The notes below the pieces were generated by a model that was not told the origin of the DNA, did no database searches, and worked only from the letters and a program-made list of their open reading frames with translations. From positions 1-64,000 of the forward strand of contig CAJXWO010000005.1 in NCBI GenBank assembly GCA_913062865.1: a stretch of DNA of 64,000 nucleotides, given 5' to 3'. The stretch is from an uncultured Paracoccaceae bacterium (lineage in GTDB: Bacteria > Pseudomonadota > Alphaproteobacteria > Rhodobacterales > Rhodobacteraceae). The position numbers and the translations under genes were made by a program. This document shows, piece after piece, positions 1-11,993 of this stretch. The first letter of the stretch is position 1, and each line of letters opens with the position of its first letter.

Positions 1-2277
1 TTCACCCAGAATGGCCGAAAGGCAATCCTGAACAAGCTGGTCGAGTCCGAAGGCTTCGAGAAGTTCCTGCACGTCAAATACATGGGCACCAAGCGGTTCG
101 GCCTGGACGGCGGCGAGGCGCTGATCCCGGCGATGGAGCAGATCATCAAGCGCGGTGGTCAGCTGGGCCTGAAGGAAATCGTCATCGGCATGCCCCACCG
201 GGGGCGCCTGAACATCCTGGCCAACGTGATGGGCAAGCCCTATCGCGCCATCTTCAACGAATTCCAGGGCGGCAGCTTCAAGCCCGAAGACGTGGACGGG
301 TCGGGCGACGTGAAATACCATCTCGGCGCATCCAGCGACCGGGAATTCGACGGTAATTCCGTGCACCTGTCGCTGACGGCGAACCCCTCGCACCTTGAGG
401 CCGTGAACCCGGTTGTCCTCGGCAAGGTTCGCGCCAAGCAGGACCAGCTGAATGACACCGACCGCACGGCGGTGATGGGCATCCTGCTGCATGGGGATGC
501 GGCTTTTGCCGGGCAAGGTGTCGTGGCCGAGGGCTTTGGCCTGTCGGGTCTGCGCGGCCACCGCACCGGCGGCACGATGCACCTTGTCGTCAACAACCAG
601 ATCGGTTTTACCACCGCGCCGCATTTCTCGCGCTCTTCGCCCTATCCCACGGATATCGCGCTGATGGTCGAGGCGCCGATCTTCCACGTGAACGGCGACG
701 ATCCCGAGGCCGTGGTCCACGCCGCCAAGGTCGCCACCGAGTTCCGCCAGAAGTTCCACAAGGACGTGGTCATCGACATGATCTGCTATCGTCGCTTCGG
801 CCATAACGAGGGCGATGAACCGATGTTCACCAACCCGATCATGTACAAGAAGATCAAGCAGCAGAAGACCACGCTGACCTTGTATACCGAACGGCTGGTC
901 AAGGACGGGCTGATCCCCGAGGGCGAGGTCGAGGAACAGAAGGCCGGGTTCCAGAGCTACCTCAATGATGAGTTCGAGGCCGGCAAGGATTACAAGCCCA
1001 ACAAGGCCGACTGGCTGGACGGCAAGTGGTCCCACATGGACCGCAAGCAAGAAGACTACCAGCGCGGCGAAACCGCCATCAAGAAAAAGACCTTTGACGA
1101 GATCGGCAAGGCGCTGACGACCGTCCCCGACGGCTTTCCCATGCACAAGACGGTGGGCCGCCTTCTGGAAACCAAGCAGAAGATGTTCCAGACCGGAGAG
1201 GGCTTCGACTGGGCCACGGCCGAGGCGCTGGCCTTCGGCAGCCTAATGACCGAAGGCTACCCGGTGCGGCTGGCGGGCCAGGACAGCACCCGCGGCACGT
1301 TCAGCCAACGCCATTCCGGCATCGTCAACCAGGAGACCGAGGAACGCTATTTCCCGCTCAACCACATTCGTGACGGGCAGGCCCGCTACGAGGTCATCGA
1401 CTCGATGCTGTCGGAATACGCGGTGCTCGGCTTCGAATACGGCTATTCGCTGGCCGAACCCAACGCGCTTGTTCTGTGGGAAGCCCAGTTCGGCGATTTC
1501 GCCAACGGCGCCCAGATCATGTTCGACCAGTTCATCAGTTCCGGTGAATCGAAATGGCTGCGCATGTCGGGTCTTGTCTGCCTCTTGCCCCACGGTTTCG
1601 AGGGCCAGGGGCCGGAGCACTCCTCGGCCCGGCTGGAACGGTTCCTGCAAATGAGCGGCGGGGACAACTGGATCGTGGCCAACTGCACCACGCCGGCCAA
1701 CTATTTCCACATCCTGCGCCGTCAATTGCACCGCACCTATCGCAAGCCGCTGATCCTGATGACGCCGAAATCCCTGCTGCGCCACAAGCTGGCCGTCAGC
1801 AAGGCCGAGGAATTCCAGAAAGGCAGCAGCTTCCACCGGGTGCTGTGGGACGATGCGCAATACGGCAATTCTGACACCCAGCTGGTCGCGGATGACAAGA
1901 TCAAGCGTGTCGTCATGTGTTCCGGCAAGGTCTATTACGACCTGCTGGAAGAACGCGACCGCCGAGGCATCGACGACATCTACCTGATGCGGTTCGAGCA
2001 GTTCTACCCGTTCCCGGCGCAATCCGCAGTGAAAGAGCTTCAGCGCTTCCCCAATGCCGACATGGTCTGGTGCCAGGAGGAACCCAAGAACCAGGGCGCC
2101 TGGTTCTTCATGGAGCCGAACATCGAATGGGTGCTGACCCGCATCAAGGCCAAGCACACGCGCCCCGTCTATGCGGGCCGCGCCGCCGCCGCCTCGCCCG
2201 CCACGGGCCTGGCCTCGCGCCACAAGGCAGAACAAGAGGCGCTCGTGAACGACGCGCTGACCATCGAAGGGAACTAA
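1..2277 (+). CDS. sucA: 2-oxoglutarate dehydrogenase E1 component, 3' part (5' end outside window)
   Basis: Frame is open from base 1 ([39 protein letters not shown]...); E1o motifs ([41 protein letters not shown]); followed by sucB. Confidence 0.97.
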   Translation, partial: FTQNGRKAILNKLVESEGFEKFLHVKYMGTKRFGLDGGEALIPAMEQIIKRGGQLGLKEIVIGMPHRGRLNILANVMGKPYRAIFNEFQGGSFKPEDVDGSGDVKYHLGASSDREFDGNSVHLSLTANPSHLEAVNPVVLGKVRAKQDQLNDTDRTAVMGILLHGDAAFAGQGVVAEGFGLSGLRGHRTGGTMHLVVNNQIGFTTAPHFSRSSPYPTDIALMVEAPIFHVNGDDPEAVVHAAKVATEFRQKFHKDVVIDMICYRRFGHNEGDEPMFTNPIMYKKIKQQKTTLTLYTERLVKDGLIPEGEVEEQKAGFQSYLNDEFEAGKDYKPNKADWLDGKWSHMDRKQEDYQRGETAIKKKTFDEIGKALTTVPDGFPMHKTVGRLLETKQKMFQTGEGFDWATAEALAFGSLMTEGYPVRLAGQDSTRGTFSQRHSGIVNQETEERYFPLNHIRDGQARYEVIDSMLSEYAVLGFEYGYSLAEPNALVLWEAQFGDFANGAQIMFDQFISSGESKWLRMSGLVCLLPHGFEGQGPEHSSARLERFLQMSGGDNWIVANCTTPANYFHILRRQLHRTYRKPLILMTPKSLLRHKLAVSKAEEFQKGSSFHRVLWDDAQYGNSDTQLVADDKIKRVVMCSGKVYYDLLEERDRRGIDDIYLMRFEQFYPFPAQSAVKELQRFPNADMVWCQEEPKNQGAWFFMEPNIEWVLTRIKAKHTRPVYAGRAAAASPATGLASRHKAEQEALVNDALTIEGN

Positions 2278-2281
2278 TGCA

Positions 2282-3811
<1,530 letters not shown>

Positions 3812-3817
3812 GGACCG

Positions 3818-3872
3818 GGGTGCGTGCAAGCACGCACCCTACGCCGATCTCGTAGGTTGGGTTTCCAACCCA
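3818..3872. repeat. Intergenic double hairpin downstream of sucB (REP-like)
   Basis: GGGTGCGTGC-AA-GCACGCACCC (3818-3839), then TGGGTT-TCC-AACCCA (3858-3872). Confidence 0.85.
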
Positions 3873-3894
3873 CCGCCCCGCGCCAAAGGCTGTC

Positions 3895-4284
3895 ATGACC
3901 CCCGAACTCATCGCCCTCACCCTCGCTGCCCTTCTGCAGGTCGTGCAATTCACGATCTACTCTCTCACCGCACAACGGCAGGTGGGCACGGACTACGCGG
4001 CGTCCCCCCGGGACGAGCCGCGCCAGCTCACCGGTCTCGCGGGCCGGGCGCAGCGGGCGATGAACAACCATTTCGAGGGGCTGATCCTTTTCGGCATCGC
4101 CGTCTTCGTCATCACGGCCTCGGACCAGGCAACACCCTTCACCGCCGCCTGCGCCTGGATCTACCTGGGCGCGCGCGTCCTCTACGTGCCCGCCTACCTC
4201 TACGGCTGGACCCCGGGGCGGTCGCTGATCTGGGTCGCGGGCTTTCTCGCCACCGTCCTTATGCTGCTGGCCGCGCTTCTGTGA
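3895..4284 (+). CDS. MAPEG family membrane protein
   Basis: 129 aa, about four TM segments, MAPEG-like pattern (RAMNNHFEGLILFGIAVF ... YLGARVLYVPAYLYG). Confidence 0.8.
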   Translation: MTPELIALTLAALLQVVQFTIYSLTAQRQVGTDYAASPRDEPRQLTGLAGRAQRAMNNHFEGLILFGIAVFVITASDQATPFTAACAWIYLGARVLYVPAYLYGWTPGRSLIWVAGFLATVLMLLAALL

Positions 4285-4330
4285 TCCTCCGTTTCGGACA
4301 TATCGCGACTGGACAGGCCCCCTGCCCCTG

Positions 4331-4418
4331 TCTTCATCTTTCCAGAAATACTCCGGGGGGAGTTGCGCATCGCGCGACGGGGGGCAGCGCCCCCCACGGT
4401 TTTTCCTGCAAAAACCGT
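4331..4418. repeat. Composite intergenic palindromic element between MAPEG gene and lpd
   Basis: tcttcatctttccagaaatactccggggggag...ggggggcagcgcccccc, then ACGGTTTTT-cctgc-AAAAACCGT. Confidence 0.8.
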
Positions 4419-4446
4419 CCCCGCCCCAACAGAAAGGACCATCCTC

Positions 4447-5835
4447 ATGGCAAGCTATGATGTCATCGTCATCGGCTCGGGCCCCGGCGGCTATGTCGCC
4501 GCGATCCGCTGCGCGCAACTGGGCCTCAAAACCGCCTGCGTCGAAGGCCGCGAGACCCTTGGCGGCACCTGCCTGAACGTGGGCTGCATCCCGTCGAAGG
4601 CGCTTCTGCATGCTTCGCACCAGCTCCACGAGGCCGAGCACAACTTTGCCAAGATGGGTCTCAAGGGCAAAAGCCCCTCGGTCGACTGGAAACAGATGCT
4701 TGCCTACAAGGACGACGTGATCGGCCAGAACACCAAGGGCATCGAGTTCCTGTTCAAGAAGAACAAGATCGACTGGCTCAAGGGCTGGGGCGCGATCCCC
4801 GAGGCCGGCAAGGTCAAGGTTGGCGACGAGGTTCACGAGGCCAAGTCAATCATCGTCGCCACCGGCTCCGAGGCGTCGAGCCTGCCGGGCATAGAGGTGG
4901 ATGAGAAGATTGTCGTGACCTCGACCGGCGCGCTGGAATTGCCAAAGATCCCCAAGAAGATGGTCGTGATCGGCGCGGGCGTGATCGGCCTGGAACTGGG
5001 CAGCGTCTATGCCCGCCTCGGCACCGAGGTCACGGTGGTCGAATATCTCGACGCGATCACCCCCGGCATGGACGGTGAAGTGCAGAAGACCTTCAAGCGT
5101 CTCCTGGAAAAGCAGGGCCTCAGCTTCGTCATGGGCGCCGCGGTCCAATCGGTCGAGACGATGAAGACCAAGGCCAAGGTGCATTACAAACTGCGCAAGG
5201 ATGACAGCGACGCGACGCTGGATGCCGATGTCGTGCTCGTGGCGACGGGCCGCAGGCCCTATACCGACGGTCTGGGCCTCGATGCGCTGGGGGTCGAGAT
5301 GACCGAGCGTGGTCAGATCAAGACTGACGCCCAGTGGCGCACCAATGTGCCCGGCATCTACGCCATCGGCGATGCCATCGCGGGCCCGATGCTGGCCCAC
5401 AAGGCCGAAGACGAAGGCATGGCCGCTGCCGAGGTCATCGCGGGCAAGCATGGCCATGTGAACTATGGCGTGATCCCGGGCGTGATCTACACGCATCCCG
5501 AGGTCGCCAATGTCGGTCACACCGAGGAAGAGCTGAAAGAGGCTGGCCGCGCTTACAAGGCCGGCAAGTTCAGCTTCATGGGCAACGGCCGTGCCAAGGC
5601 CAATTTCGCCGCCGACGGGTTCGTCAAGATCCTGGCGGACAAGGAGACCGATCGCATCCTCGGTGCCCATATCATCGGGCCGATGGCGGGCGATCTCATT
5701 CACGAGATCTGCGTGGCCATGGAATTCGGTGCCTCGGCCGAGGATGTGGCGCTGACCTGCCACGCACACCCGACCTATTCCGAGGCGGTGCGCGAGGCGG
5801 CGCTTGCCTGCGGCGACGGCGCCATTCACTCGTAG
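4447..5835 (+). CDS. lpd: Dihydrolipoyl dehydrogenase (E3)
   Basis: [43 protein letters not shown] redox motif; C-terminal [15 protein letters not shown]; start corrected from ORF start 4363 to the ATG at 4447. Confidence 0.97.
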   Translation: MASYDVIVIGSGPGGYVAAIRCAQLGLKTACVEGRETLGGTCLNVGCIPSKALLHASHQLHEAEHNFAKMGLKGKSPSVDWKQMLAYKDDVIGQNTKGIEFLFKKNKIDWLKGWGAIPEAGKVKVGDEVHEAKSIIVATGSEASSLPGIEVDEKIVVTSTGALELPKIPKKMVVIGAGVIGLELGSVYARLGTEVTVVEYLDAITPGMDGEVQKTFKRLLEKQGLSFVMGAAVQSVETMKTKAKVHYKLRKDDSDATLDADVVLVATGRRPYTDGLGLDALGVEMTERGQIKTDAQWRTNVPGIYAIGDAIAGPMLAHKAEDEGMAAAEVIAGKHGHVNYGVIPGVIYTHPEVANVGHTEEELKEAGRAYKAGKFSFMGNGRAKANFAADGFVKILADKETDRILGAHIIGPMAGDLIHEICVAMEFGASAEDVALTCHAHPTYSEAVREAALACGDGAIHS

Positions 5836-5844
5836 GAGCGTTGT

Positions 5845-5915
5845 GAGGGGCGCTGCCCCTCTTGGCCGGGCATGCCCGGCCAATTCACCCCGAGGGTATT
5901 TGGGCCAAGAAGAAG
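5845..5915. repeat. Composite palindromic element between lpd and plsC
   Basis: GAGGGGC-gct-GCCCCTC; 22-bp perfect palindrome TTGGCCGGGCATGCCCGGCCAA; then ccccgagggtatttgggccaagaagaag. Confidence 0.88.
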
Positions 5916-5916
5916 A

Positions 5917-6645
5917 TCAGGGGTGCCAGCCCGCCTCTGACATAAGCGCGTTCGAGCGCGTCTCGACAACCTCTTCGAGCCGGGACAGGAACGCCGCGCG
6001 ATCAAGCCCTGGTGGAATGGGCTCGAGAAACTCGACAACCGCGTGGCCCGGCTTCCGGTAAATGCCCGTGCGCGGCCAGAACACCCCCACATTGGTGGCC
6101 GCGGGCACGCAAGCCTGGCCCGTCTCTTCGTACAGGACCGCGCTGCCGACCTTGTAGGGCAGATAGGCGCCGGGCGCGACACGGGTGCCCTGGGGGTAGA
6201 TGATCAACTGTCCCGGCGGCGCATCGCCCTTTTTCACGTCTGCGACCATCTGGCGGATCGCTTCGGCCCGTTTTCCCCGGTCGACCGGCACGCAACCGAT
6301 GCGCTTGGCGTACCAGCCCAGGATCGGCGCCCAGCGCAGCGACCGCTTCATGATGAATTTGGGCCGCGGCACCACGCTCACGATCAGGATGATGTCGAAG
6401 AAGCTTTGATGCTTGGACGCGATCAGGACCTCGTCATGCGGCACGTTCCCACGCACCTCCGAGGTGAGCCCCACCATCCAGGACGCGGTCCAGCGCACCC
6501 AGCGGCAATAGGTACGCACCCCCGCATAGGCCCCGCGCCGGTCGACGATGGCCCAGGGCGTGAAATAGACCGCCATCAGCGCCATCATCGCGTACATCTG
6601 CCCCACGAAAAGAAGCGAGCGGATCCATTGCAGCGTGCGTCCCAT
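5917..6645 (-). CDS. plsC: 1-acyl-sn-glycerol-3-phosphate acyltransferase (PlsC-like)
   Basis: KHQSFFD (HX4D-type motif), YPQGTR motif; ATG at 6645 overlaps the ftsX stop. Confidence 0.88.
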   Translation of the reverse strand: MGRTLQWIRSLLFVGQMYAMMALMAVYFTPWAIVDRRGAYAGVRTYCRWVRWTASWMVGLTSEVRGNVPHDEVLIASKHQSFFDIILIVSVVPRPKFIMKRSLRWAPILGWYAKRIGCVPVDRGKRAEAIRQMVADVKKGDAPPGQLIIYPQGTRVAPGAYLPYKVGSAVLYEETGQACVPAATNVGVFWPRTGIYRKPGHAVVEFLEPIPPGLDRAAFLSRLEEVVETRSNALMSEAGWHP

Positions 6646-7556
6646 CAGCTCAGCCTTTGCAGGCTGCGGCGCGCGGCGGCGCGGGTGGCCAGGAAGGCAA
6701 CGGCGGCGGCCAATGGCGGGATCACCAGCGTCCAGCCCCATTGCAGGCCGGACAGGCCCAATCCCGTCAGCACGCCCGTCTCATCGTCCCCGCCACCCCG
6801 CGGCAGGATCACGAGCGTCAGAACGCCGAGCACTGTCCCCCCAAGGGCCCCGGCTGCGGCGCGAAGTGTGAAACGGCGCACGAAAGCCCCCGCGATATAG
6901 TTGTCCCGGGCCCCGACGAGCCGCATCACGGCGATGACCTGAGCATTTGCAGCGAGCGCCGCGTTTGCCGCGAGCGTGATCATCGCGCCGGTCGCGCCAC
7001 CGATCAAAAGGATCGCCAGCCATCCCAGCGCCCGGAGCCGCCCCGCGGCTTCGACCAGGGGTCGGCGCCAGGCGGCATGATCGTCCAGCACCGCGCCCGG
7101 CACTTCGGCCTGAAGCCGCAGGCGCAGGCCCGTGGCGTCGTAGCCATCGCCCTCCGCGATCACCTCGATCAGCCGCGGAATGGGCAACTGGTCCACGGGC
7201 AGGTCCGGCCCGAACCAGGGCTCCAGCAGCACGCGCTGGTCTTCGTCGCTCAATGCGCGGGCCTCGGCCACGCCGGGCGTCGTCTCGAGGACCCGAAGGG
7301 CGGCGCGTGTCTGATCCTCGATCTGGTCGGCCGGGGCGGAAATGCGGATGGTGGCGCTTTTCGCAAGGTCGTCGCCCCATCGCTCGGCAAGGCGGCCCGA
7401 CGCCAGCGACAAAGCCAGCGCAAAGACAGCAAGGAACGCCATCGCGGCCGAGGTAAAGACCGTGAGCGTGACGGTAAACCCCGCAGGCGGCACCATTCGG
7501 TCGGCCTGCGGATCGCCGATCAGGAACGCCAGGGCGGCATGCAGGGCCCGCATCAC
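6645..7556 (-). CDS. ftsX: FtsX-like cell-division permease
   Basis: 303 aa, four TM, directly downstream of and overlapping ftsE; FtsX-type extracellular domain. Confidence 0.85.
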   Translation of the reverse strand: MMRALHAALAFLIGDPQADRMVPPAGFTVTLTVFTSAAMAFLAVFALALSLASGRLAERWGDDLAKSATIRISAPADQIEDQTRAALRVLETTPGVAEARALSDEDQRVLLEPWFGPDLPVDQLPIPRLIEVIAEGDGYDATGLRLRLQAEVPGAVLDDHAAWRRPLVEAAGRLRALGWLAILLIGGATGAMITLAANAALAANAQVIAVMRLVGARDNYIAGAFVRRFTLRAAAGALGGTVLGVLTLVILPRGGGDDETGVLTGLGLSGLQWGWTLVIPPLAAAVAFLATRAAARRSLQRLS

Positions 7557-8242
7557 AGATCCGCCCCTGCCAGTTGCACCCGCCGGTTCGAGATGCGCAG
7601 CACCCGGGCCTGCACTTGGCTTTTCGCGGCGCGAATGAGTTGCAGGTCATGGGTGGCGATCATGATCGTCTTGCCCATGCGGTTGAGTTCCACCAGCAGG
7701 TGCAGCAGGCGTTGCGACATCTCCCAGTCGATATTGCCCGTGGGCTCGTCGGCCAGCACGATCTCGGGCGACATGATCACCGCGCGGGCCAGTGCCGCGC
7801 GTTGGCGTTCACCGCCCGACAGTTCCGGCGGCAGCGCATCGGCCCGGGCGGTCAGCCCGACCCACCCCAGCAGGTCGCTCAGGTTCTGCGCCTGATCCGG
7901 GCCGCCCTGATGCGACACGGTCAGCGGCAACGCCACGTTCTCGGCGACGGGCAGATGATCGAGAAACCGGCAATCCTGATGCACCACGCCGACCTTGCGC
8001 CGCAGGATCGCGATATCGTCGCGGCTCATGGCACGGATATCTTGACCCCAAAGCCGCAGATGTCCCGCGGTGGGCACGAGTGCGCCGTAGAGAAGCTTCA
8101 AAAGGGTGGTCTTGCCGGCACCCGACGGGCCGGTCAGGAAATGGAAAGAGCCCGGCGCCAGCTTGAGCGAGATCTCGGTCAGAAGCTCGCCACCGGCGTA
8201 GCCGTAGCTGTAGGCCACATTCTCAAGCTCTATCACACCCAA
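7553..8242 (-). CDS. ftsE: Cell-division ATP-binding protein FtsE
   Basis: Walker A GPSGAGKTT, signature LSGGERQR, Walker B VLADEPTGN; coupled to ftsX. Confidence 0.93.
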   Translation of the reverse strand: MGVIELENVAYSYGYAGGELLTEISLKLAPGSFHFLTGPSGAGKTTLLKLLYGALVPTAGHLRLWGQDIRAMSRDDIAILRRKVGVVHQDCRFLDHLPVAENVALPLTVSHQGGPDQAQNLSDLLGWVGLTARADALPPELSGGERQRAALARAVIMSPEIVLADEPTGNIDWEMSQRLLHLLVELNRMGKTIMIATHDLQLIRAAKSQVQARVLRISNRRVQLAGADL

Positions 8243-8393
8243 CCCCTGCCCGCTCTCGCGCCTTTTTGCATCAGCGCCCCTCCGGTTTCAATCCGCCATG
8301 GACCGGCCCGGCAGATCATTGCGTTTTCGTTTCCGCCACCGGATGATAGGACAGGCGTGGAACACCGCCTGCGGCAACGAAGCGAGAGGCTCA

Positions 8394-9308
8394 ATGCGTC
8401 TGATCTGTCCGAATTGCGGGGCGCAGTACGAAGTGCCCGATGACGTGATCCCGGAAACGGGGCGCGATCTGCAATGCTCGAACTGCGGTCACACATGGTT
8501 TCAGCTGCATCCCGACCACGACGCGGGCCTTGCCGACGATCTGGGCGCACCGCCACCTGACGACGCATGGGACGGTGATCCGAACCCGCCTCGGCCCGAG
8601 GACGACGCGCACCCGGATCCGGCACCAGAGACAAGGCGCCCCGCGGACAGCACGGCGCGCCGCAGGCTCGATCCGGGCGTCGCCGAAGTGCTGCGCGAAG
8701 AGGCCGAGCGCGAGGCACGGGCCCGGGCAGCCGAAAGCCGCGCGGCGCTGGAGAGCCAACCCGACCTGGGCCTGGCGGATCCGGCGGACGACGCCCCCCG
8801 CCAAGCCCAGGAGGCCCGGGACCGCATGGCCCGTATCCGGGGCATCAAGGCAGACCCGGATCCTGACGATCCAGCAGAAGCAGAATATGCGGATCCGATC
8901 GAGACGGGCCAATCCAACCGCCGCGACCTTCTGCCGGACATCGATGAAATCAACTCGTCCCTGCGGTCTTCGAGCGATCGGAAAGCCTCGGCCCCGGCCG
9001 GCACGGTTGCCGCCAAGGCGCAAGCGCGGCGTGGCGGCGGGTTCCGGCGGGGGTTTTCCCTGTCCCTGATCGTGGCCGCTGGGCTGATCGCCCTCTACGC
9101 CTATGCGCCGCAGGTCACTGCACGGGTTCCCGCCGTGGCGCCCTATGTCGACGCCTATGTGGGCCATGTGGATCGCGGACGGGTCTGGCTCGACGGTCAG
9201 GCGAAAACGGTGCTCAGCCAGCTTGACGCGATGTCCTCGGAAGGATCCGGTTCAGTCGAGACGCCGCAAGACGGCAGCGCGGACGGGGGTGCCGAAACCG
9301 GCGATTGA
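8394..9308 (+). CDS. Zinc-ribbon (MJ0042-type) N-terminal protein with a C-terminal TM segment
   Basis: MRLICPNCGAQYEVPDDVIPETGRDLQCSNCGHTWFQ; acidic disordered middle; single TM near C-terminus. Confidence 0.85.
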   Translation: MRLICPNCGAQYEVPDDVIPETGRDLQCSNCGHTWFQLHPDHDAGLADDLGAPPPDDAWDGDPNPPRPEDDAHPDPAPETRRPADSTARRRLDPGVAEVLREEAEREARARAAESRAALESQPDLGLADPADDAPRQAQEARDRMARIRGIKADPDPDDPAEAEYADPIETGQSNRRDLLPDIDEINSSLRSSSDRKASAPAGTVAAKAQARRGGGFRRGFSLSLIVAAGLIALYAYAPQVTARVPAVAPYVDAYVGHVDRGRVWLDGQAKTVLSQLDAMSSEGSGSVETPQDGSADGGAETGD

Positions 9309-9314
9309 CCCCGG

Positions 9315-11957
9315 TCAGAACCGGTCGAGCAGCCGTTCGAGATACTCCAGTTCAACGTCCGGGCGTTCGCCATCGCCCGACCGGCGGCGGATTTCATCCA
9401 ACAGCTCCTGCGCGCGACGATAGACGTCTTCGCCCTGCAAAAGCCCGTCTTGCGTTCCGATCTGGCCGCGGTTGCCCGCGCTGCGGCCCAACGGGTCCTG
9501 CTGTTGGCCGCCCGGGTCGCCCTGGGCGGTGCCTTGCGGGCCGCCGTTCTGCTGCTGTTGCTGTTGCGCCAGTGCCTCGCCCAGGTTGCGCATCCCTTCG
9601 CGCAGCGCTTCCATCGCTTCGGCCTGACGGTCGATGGCCTCGGCCAGATCATCGCTGCGCAGCGCCTCTTCGGCCCCGTCCATGGCCCGACCCGCCCGGT
9701 CGAGCGCGTCACGCGCGGCATCGCCTTCGGGCGTGCCCGCGCCGGGCAGGTTCTGGCTTTGACGGTTCAGCTCCTGGCGCAGCGCCTGCTGACGATCCGC
9801 GAGCGATTGTGCCGGATCCTGGCCTTGCTGGCCGTTCTGGCCGGGCTGACCCTGTTGGCCTTGGCCCTGACCCTGCCCGGGCTGCTGGCCCTGGCCTTGT
9901 CCGGGTTGCTGTCCCTGCCCCGGCTGCTGGCCCTGCTGCCCCTGGCCGGGCTGCTGCCCCTGTTGGCCTTGCTGGCCCTGTTGTCCCTGCTGACCCTGTT
10001 GCTGCCCCTGGCCGGGGTTGAACTGCTCTTGCAGATCGCGGAACGCCTGGTCGCTGAGCCCTTGCTGATTGCGCAGGGTTTCGGCCAGGCCTTCCATCGC
10101 TTGCTGGCCAGGCGATTGCTGACCCTGACCCTGGCCTTGGGTCACGCGCATGTTCTCCATCATCTCCTGCAGCTGGCGCAGCGCCTCTTGCGCCTCGGCC
10201 ATGCGGCCCTGTTCCATCAGCTCCTGGATGCGGTCCATCATGCGCTGCAAATCGTTCTGACTCATCTGCATCATGTTCTGGTCGCCCTGCTGCGGGTCAC
10301 CGTCCTGGCCCTCGTTCTGGGCTTGTCGGCTCAGCTGCCGCAGGTACTCGTCAGTCGCTTCGCGCAACTCCTGCATGAGCTGGGCAATCTCCTCGTCGCT
10401 GGCTCCGTTTCGCATCGCCTCCGACAGTTGGTCCTGCGCCCGGCGCAAACGCTCGAGTGCATCGCCCAGATCGCCCTCTTCCAATACGACGGCCAGGTCC
10501 CAAAGCGCCTGGGCGATCTCGTCCTGCTGCTCGGTGCTCATGCCAAAGGCGGCAAAGGTCTCCAGCCGCCGCAGGATGACCCGCAGACGTAGATAGGCGG
10601 TGGACGAGCGAAAGATGTCGTCGGGACGATGCGAGACGGCCCGCAGCATCTGGGCCACCCGATCCGCGTTGTCGCGGGTCCACAGAAGGTCGCGGCGCTG
10701 TTCGATCACCGCCGCCGCCAAGGGGTCGAAAAAGCGGCGCGCGGCAAGCCTGCGGGTTTCGGGCACGCTTTCGCCCGCCTGCTGGGCCGCATCGACCGCG
10801 CGCAGGGTGATCGTGACCGGCAGATTGGCCCAGGGGTGTTGGGAAAGATCCTCGATCACGGTCTCCTCGAAATCCGAACGCGATCCAGTGATCGGCATCG
10901 GCAGAGGCAGAACGATTTCGTCCCGCGGCTCAGGCTCGGCGGCCAGGCCATGCCGGCGATCGACCGCATCGAGATCCAGCGCAATCACCGCCTCGCCTGC
11001 AATGACGGCATAGTCGTCCTTGGCTGCGAAGGGCAGCGACAACTCGCCCCGCCCCGTGGCCTCGGCCTCGCCGGTCAGGCCAACCTCGGGCGGCATGTCA
11101 GGTGTCATGCTCACCGACCATTCCTGACCCGCGGGACCGTCGATGCTCAAGCTGCCCGATTGGGTGATTTCAAAATCCTGCACCGGGTCGGACGCCGGGG
11201 AGACCTCGCCCGTGCGGCCCGAGACGGTTTCCGACACGCTGAGCGCGCCCGGCTCGCCATACAGGCGCAGGGTCACGCGGCTGCCTTGGGGCGCTGTGAT
11301 CGTCCCGTCGAGGTCGTTGAGATAAAGCGCGGGCTTGCCGGTATAGGCAGGCGGCTCGACCCATCCTTCCCAGCTTGGGCCCGTGGCAACGGTCACGCCG
11401 CTGCCCGGTGCCATCTGGGTCACGGATCCGATCCGCCAGACCGACCCGAAAAGAAGCGCCACCGCCAAGGCCAAGAGTGCGACGTAACGCAAGGCGAAGG
11501 GGTCCCGGCTTGACACGCGCAGGTCCGGCTCCACCGCGTGCGCGGCCGCGGCGCGCTCTGCCATGCGCCGTTGATGCGCGGCCCAGACGGCACGCGATTG
11601 CGGGTCGGTGTCGCCGATCACGGGTTGATCGAGCAGCGCCTGGATCGGCCGGCCTGGCATGGTCTCATCGAGCCGGGCCAACGCCTCGTCCCGGGCGGGC
11701 CAGCGGAACTGCCGCGCTCCGCGCCACAGCGCCCAGACAGTCCCCGCCACCACCACGACGGCGGCCGCCCAGACAAGCTCGACCGAAAGGGTGTCCTGAA
11801 GGCCCAGCATCAAGGCCGCAAGTACAAGTGCAAGGATCGACCACAGCGGCCAGAAGCCCCGTACGAGCCGTTCCGCCACCATGCCGGCCTGCGTCAGAAC
11901 CAACGGTCGGCAGATCCGTGCCAGCGTGTCCGTGGATGCCTGCTCAGCGTTGCTCAT
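9315..11957 (-). CDS. TIGR02302/DUF4175-type membrane protein with Gln/Gly/Pro low-complexity region
   Basis: 880 aa; N-terminal TM segments; long GQGQQ/GQQPGQ tract near the C-terminus, typical of the alphaproteobacterial low-complexity family. Confidence 0.85.
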   Translation of the reverse strand: MSNAEQASTDTLARICRPLVLTQAGMVAERLVRGFWPLWSILALVLAALMLGLQDTLSVELVWAAAVVVVAGTVWALWRGARQFRWPARDEALARLDETMPGRPIQALLDQPVIGDTDPQSRAVWAAHQRRMAERAAAAHAVEPDLRVSSRDPFALRYVALLALAVALLFGSVWRIGSVTQMAPGSGVTVATGPSWEGWVEPPAYTGKPALYLNDLDGTITAPQGSRVTLRLYGEPGALSVSETVSGRTGEVSPASDPVQDFEITQSGSLSIDGPAGQEWSVSMTPDMPPEVGLTGEAEATGRGELSLPFAAKDDYAVIAGEAVIALDLDAVDRRHGLAAEPEPRDEIVLPLPMPITGSRSDFEETVIEDLSQHPWANLPVTITLRAVDAAQQAGESVPETRRLAARRFFDPLAAAVIEQRRDLLWTRDNADRVAQMLRAVSHRPDDIFRSSTAYLRLRVILRRLETFAAFGMSTEQQDEIAQALWDLAVVLEEGDLGDALERLRRAQDQLSEAMRNGASDEEIAQLMQELREATDEYLRQLSRQAQNEGQDGDPQQGDQNMMQMSQNDLQRMMDRIQELMEQGRMAEAQEALRQLQEMMENMRVTQGQGQGQQSPGQQAMEGLAETLRNQQGLSDQAFRDLQEQFNPGQGQQQGQQGQQGQQGQQGQQPGQGQQGQQPGQGQQPGQGQGQQPGQGQGQGQQGQPGQNGQQGQDPAQSLADRQQALRQELNRQSQNLPGAGTPEGDAARDALDRAGRAMDGAEEALRSDDLAEAIDRQAEAMEALREGMRNLGEALAQQQQQQNGGPQGTAQGDPGGQQQDPLGRSAGNRGQIGTQDGLLQGEDVYRRAQELLDEIRRRSGDGERPDVELEYLERLLDRF
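9820..10020 (-). repeat. Degenerate tandem repeat encoding GQQ/GQGQQPGQ in the DUF4175-like gene
   Basis: Repeated ctgttggccctgctggcc-type units on + strand; protein GQGQQQGQQGQQGQQGQQGQQPGQGQQGQQPGQGQQPGQGQGQQPGQ. Confidence 0.9.
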
Positions 11958-11993
11958 GCCTGTATCCCGCGCAGTGCCCCGCGCGGAATAGCG

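Noticed and set aside
9820-10020. Possible CRISPR-like repeat array
   Set aside because: Units are short, contiguous and coding (GQQ repeats) with no spacers; no cas genes nearby.
9450-10592. 380-aa plus-strand Leu-rich ORF that looks like a membrane protein (LLALLPLAGLLPLLALLALLSLL)
   Set aside because: Produced by reading the Gln/Gly repeat of the DUF4175-like gene on the opposite strand.
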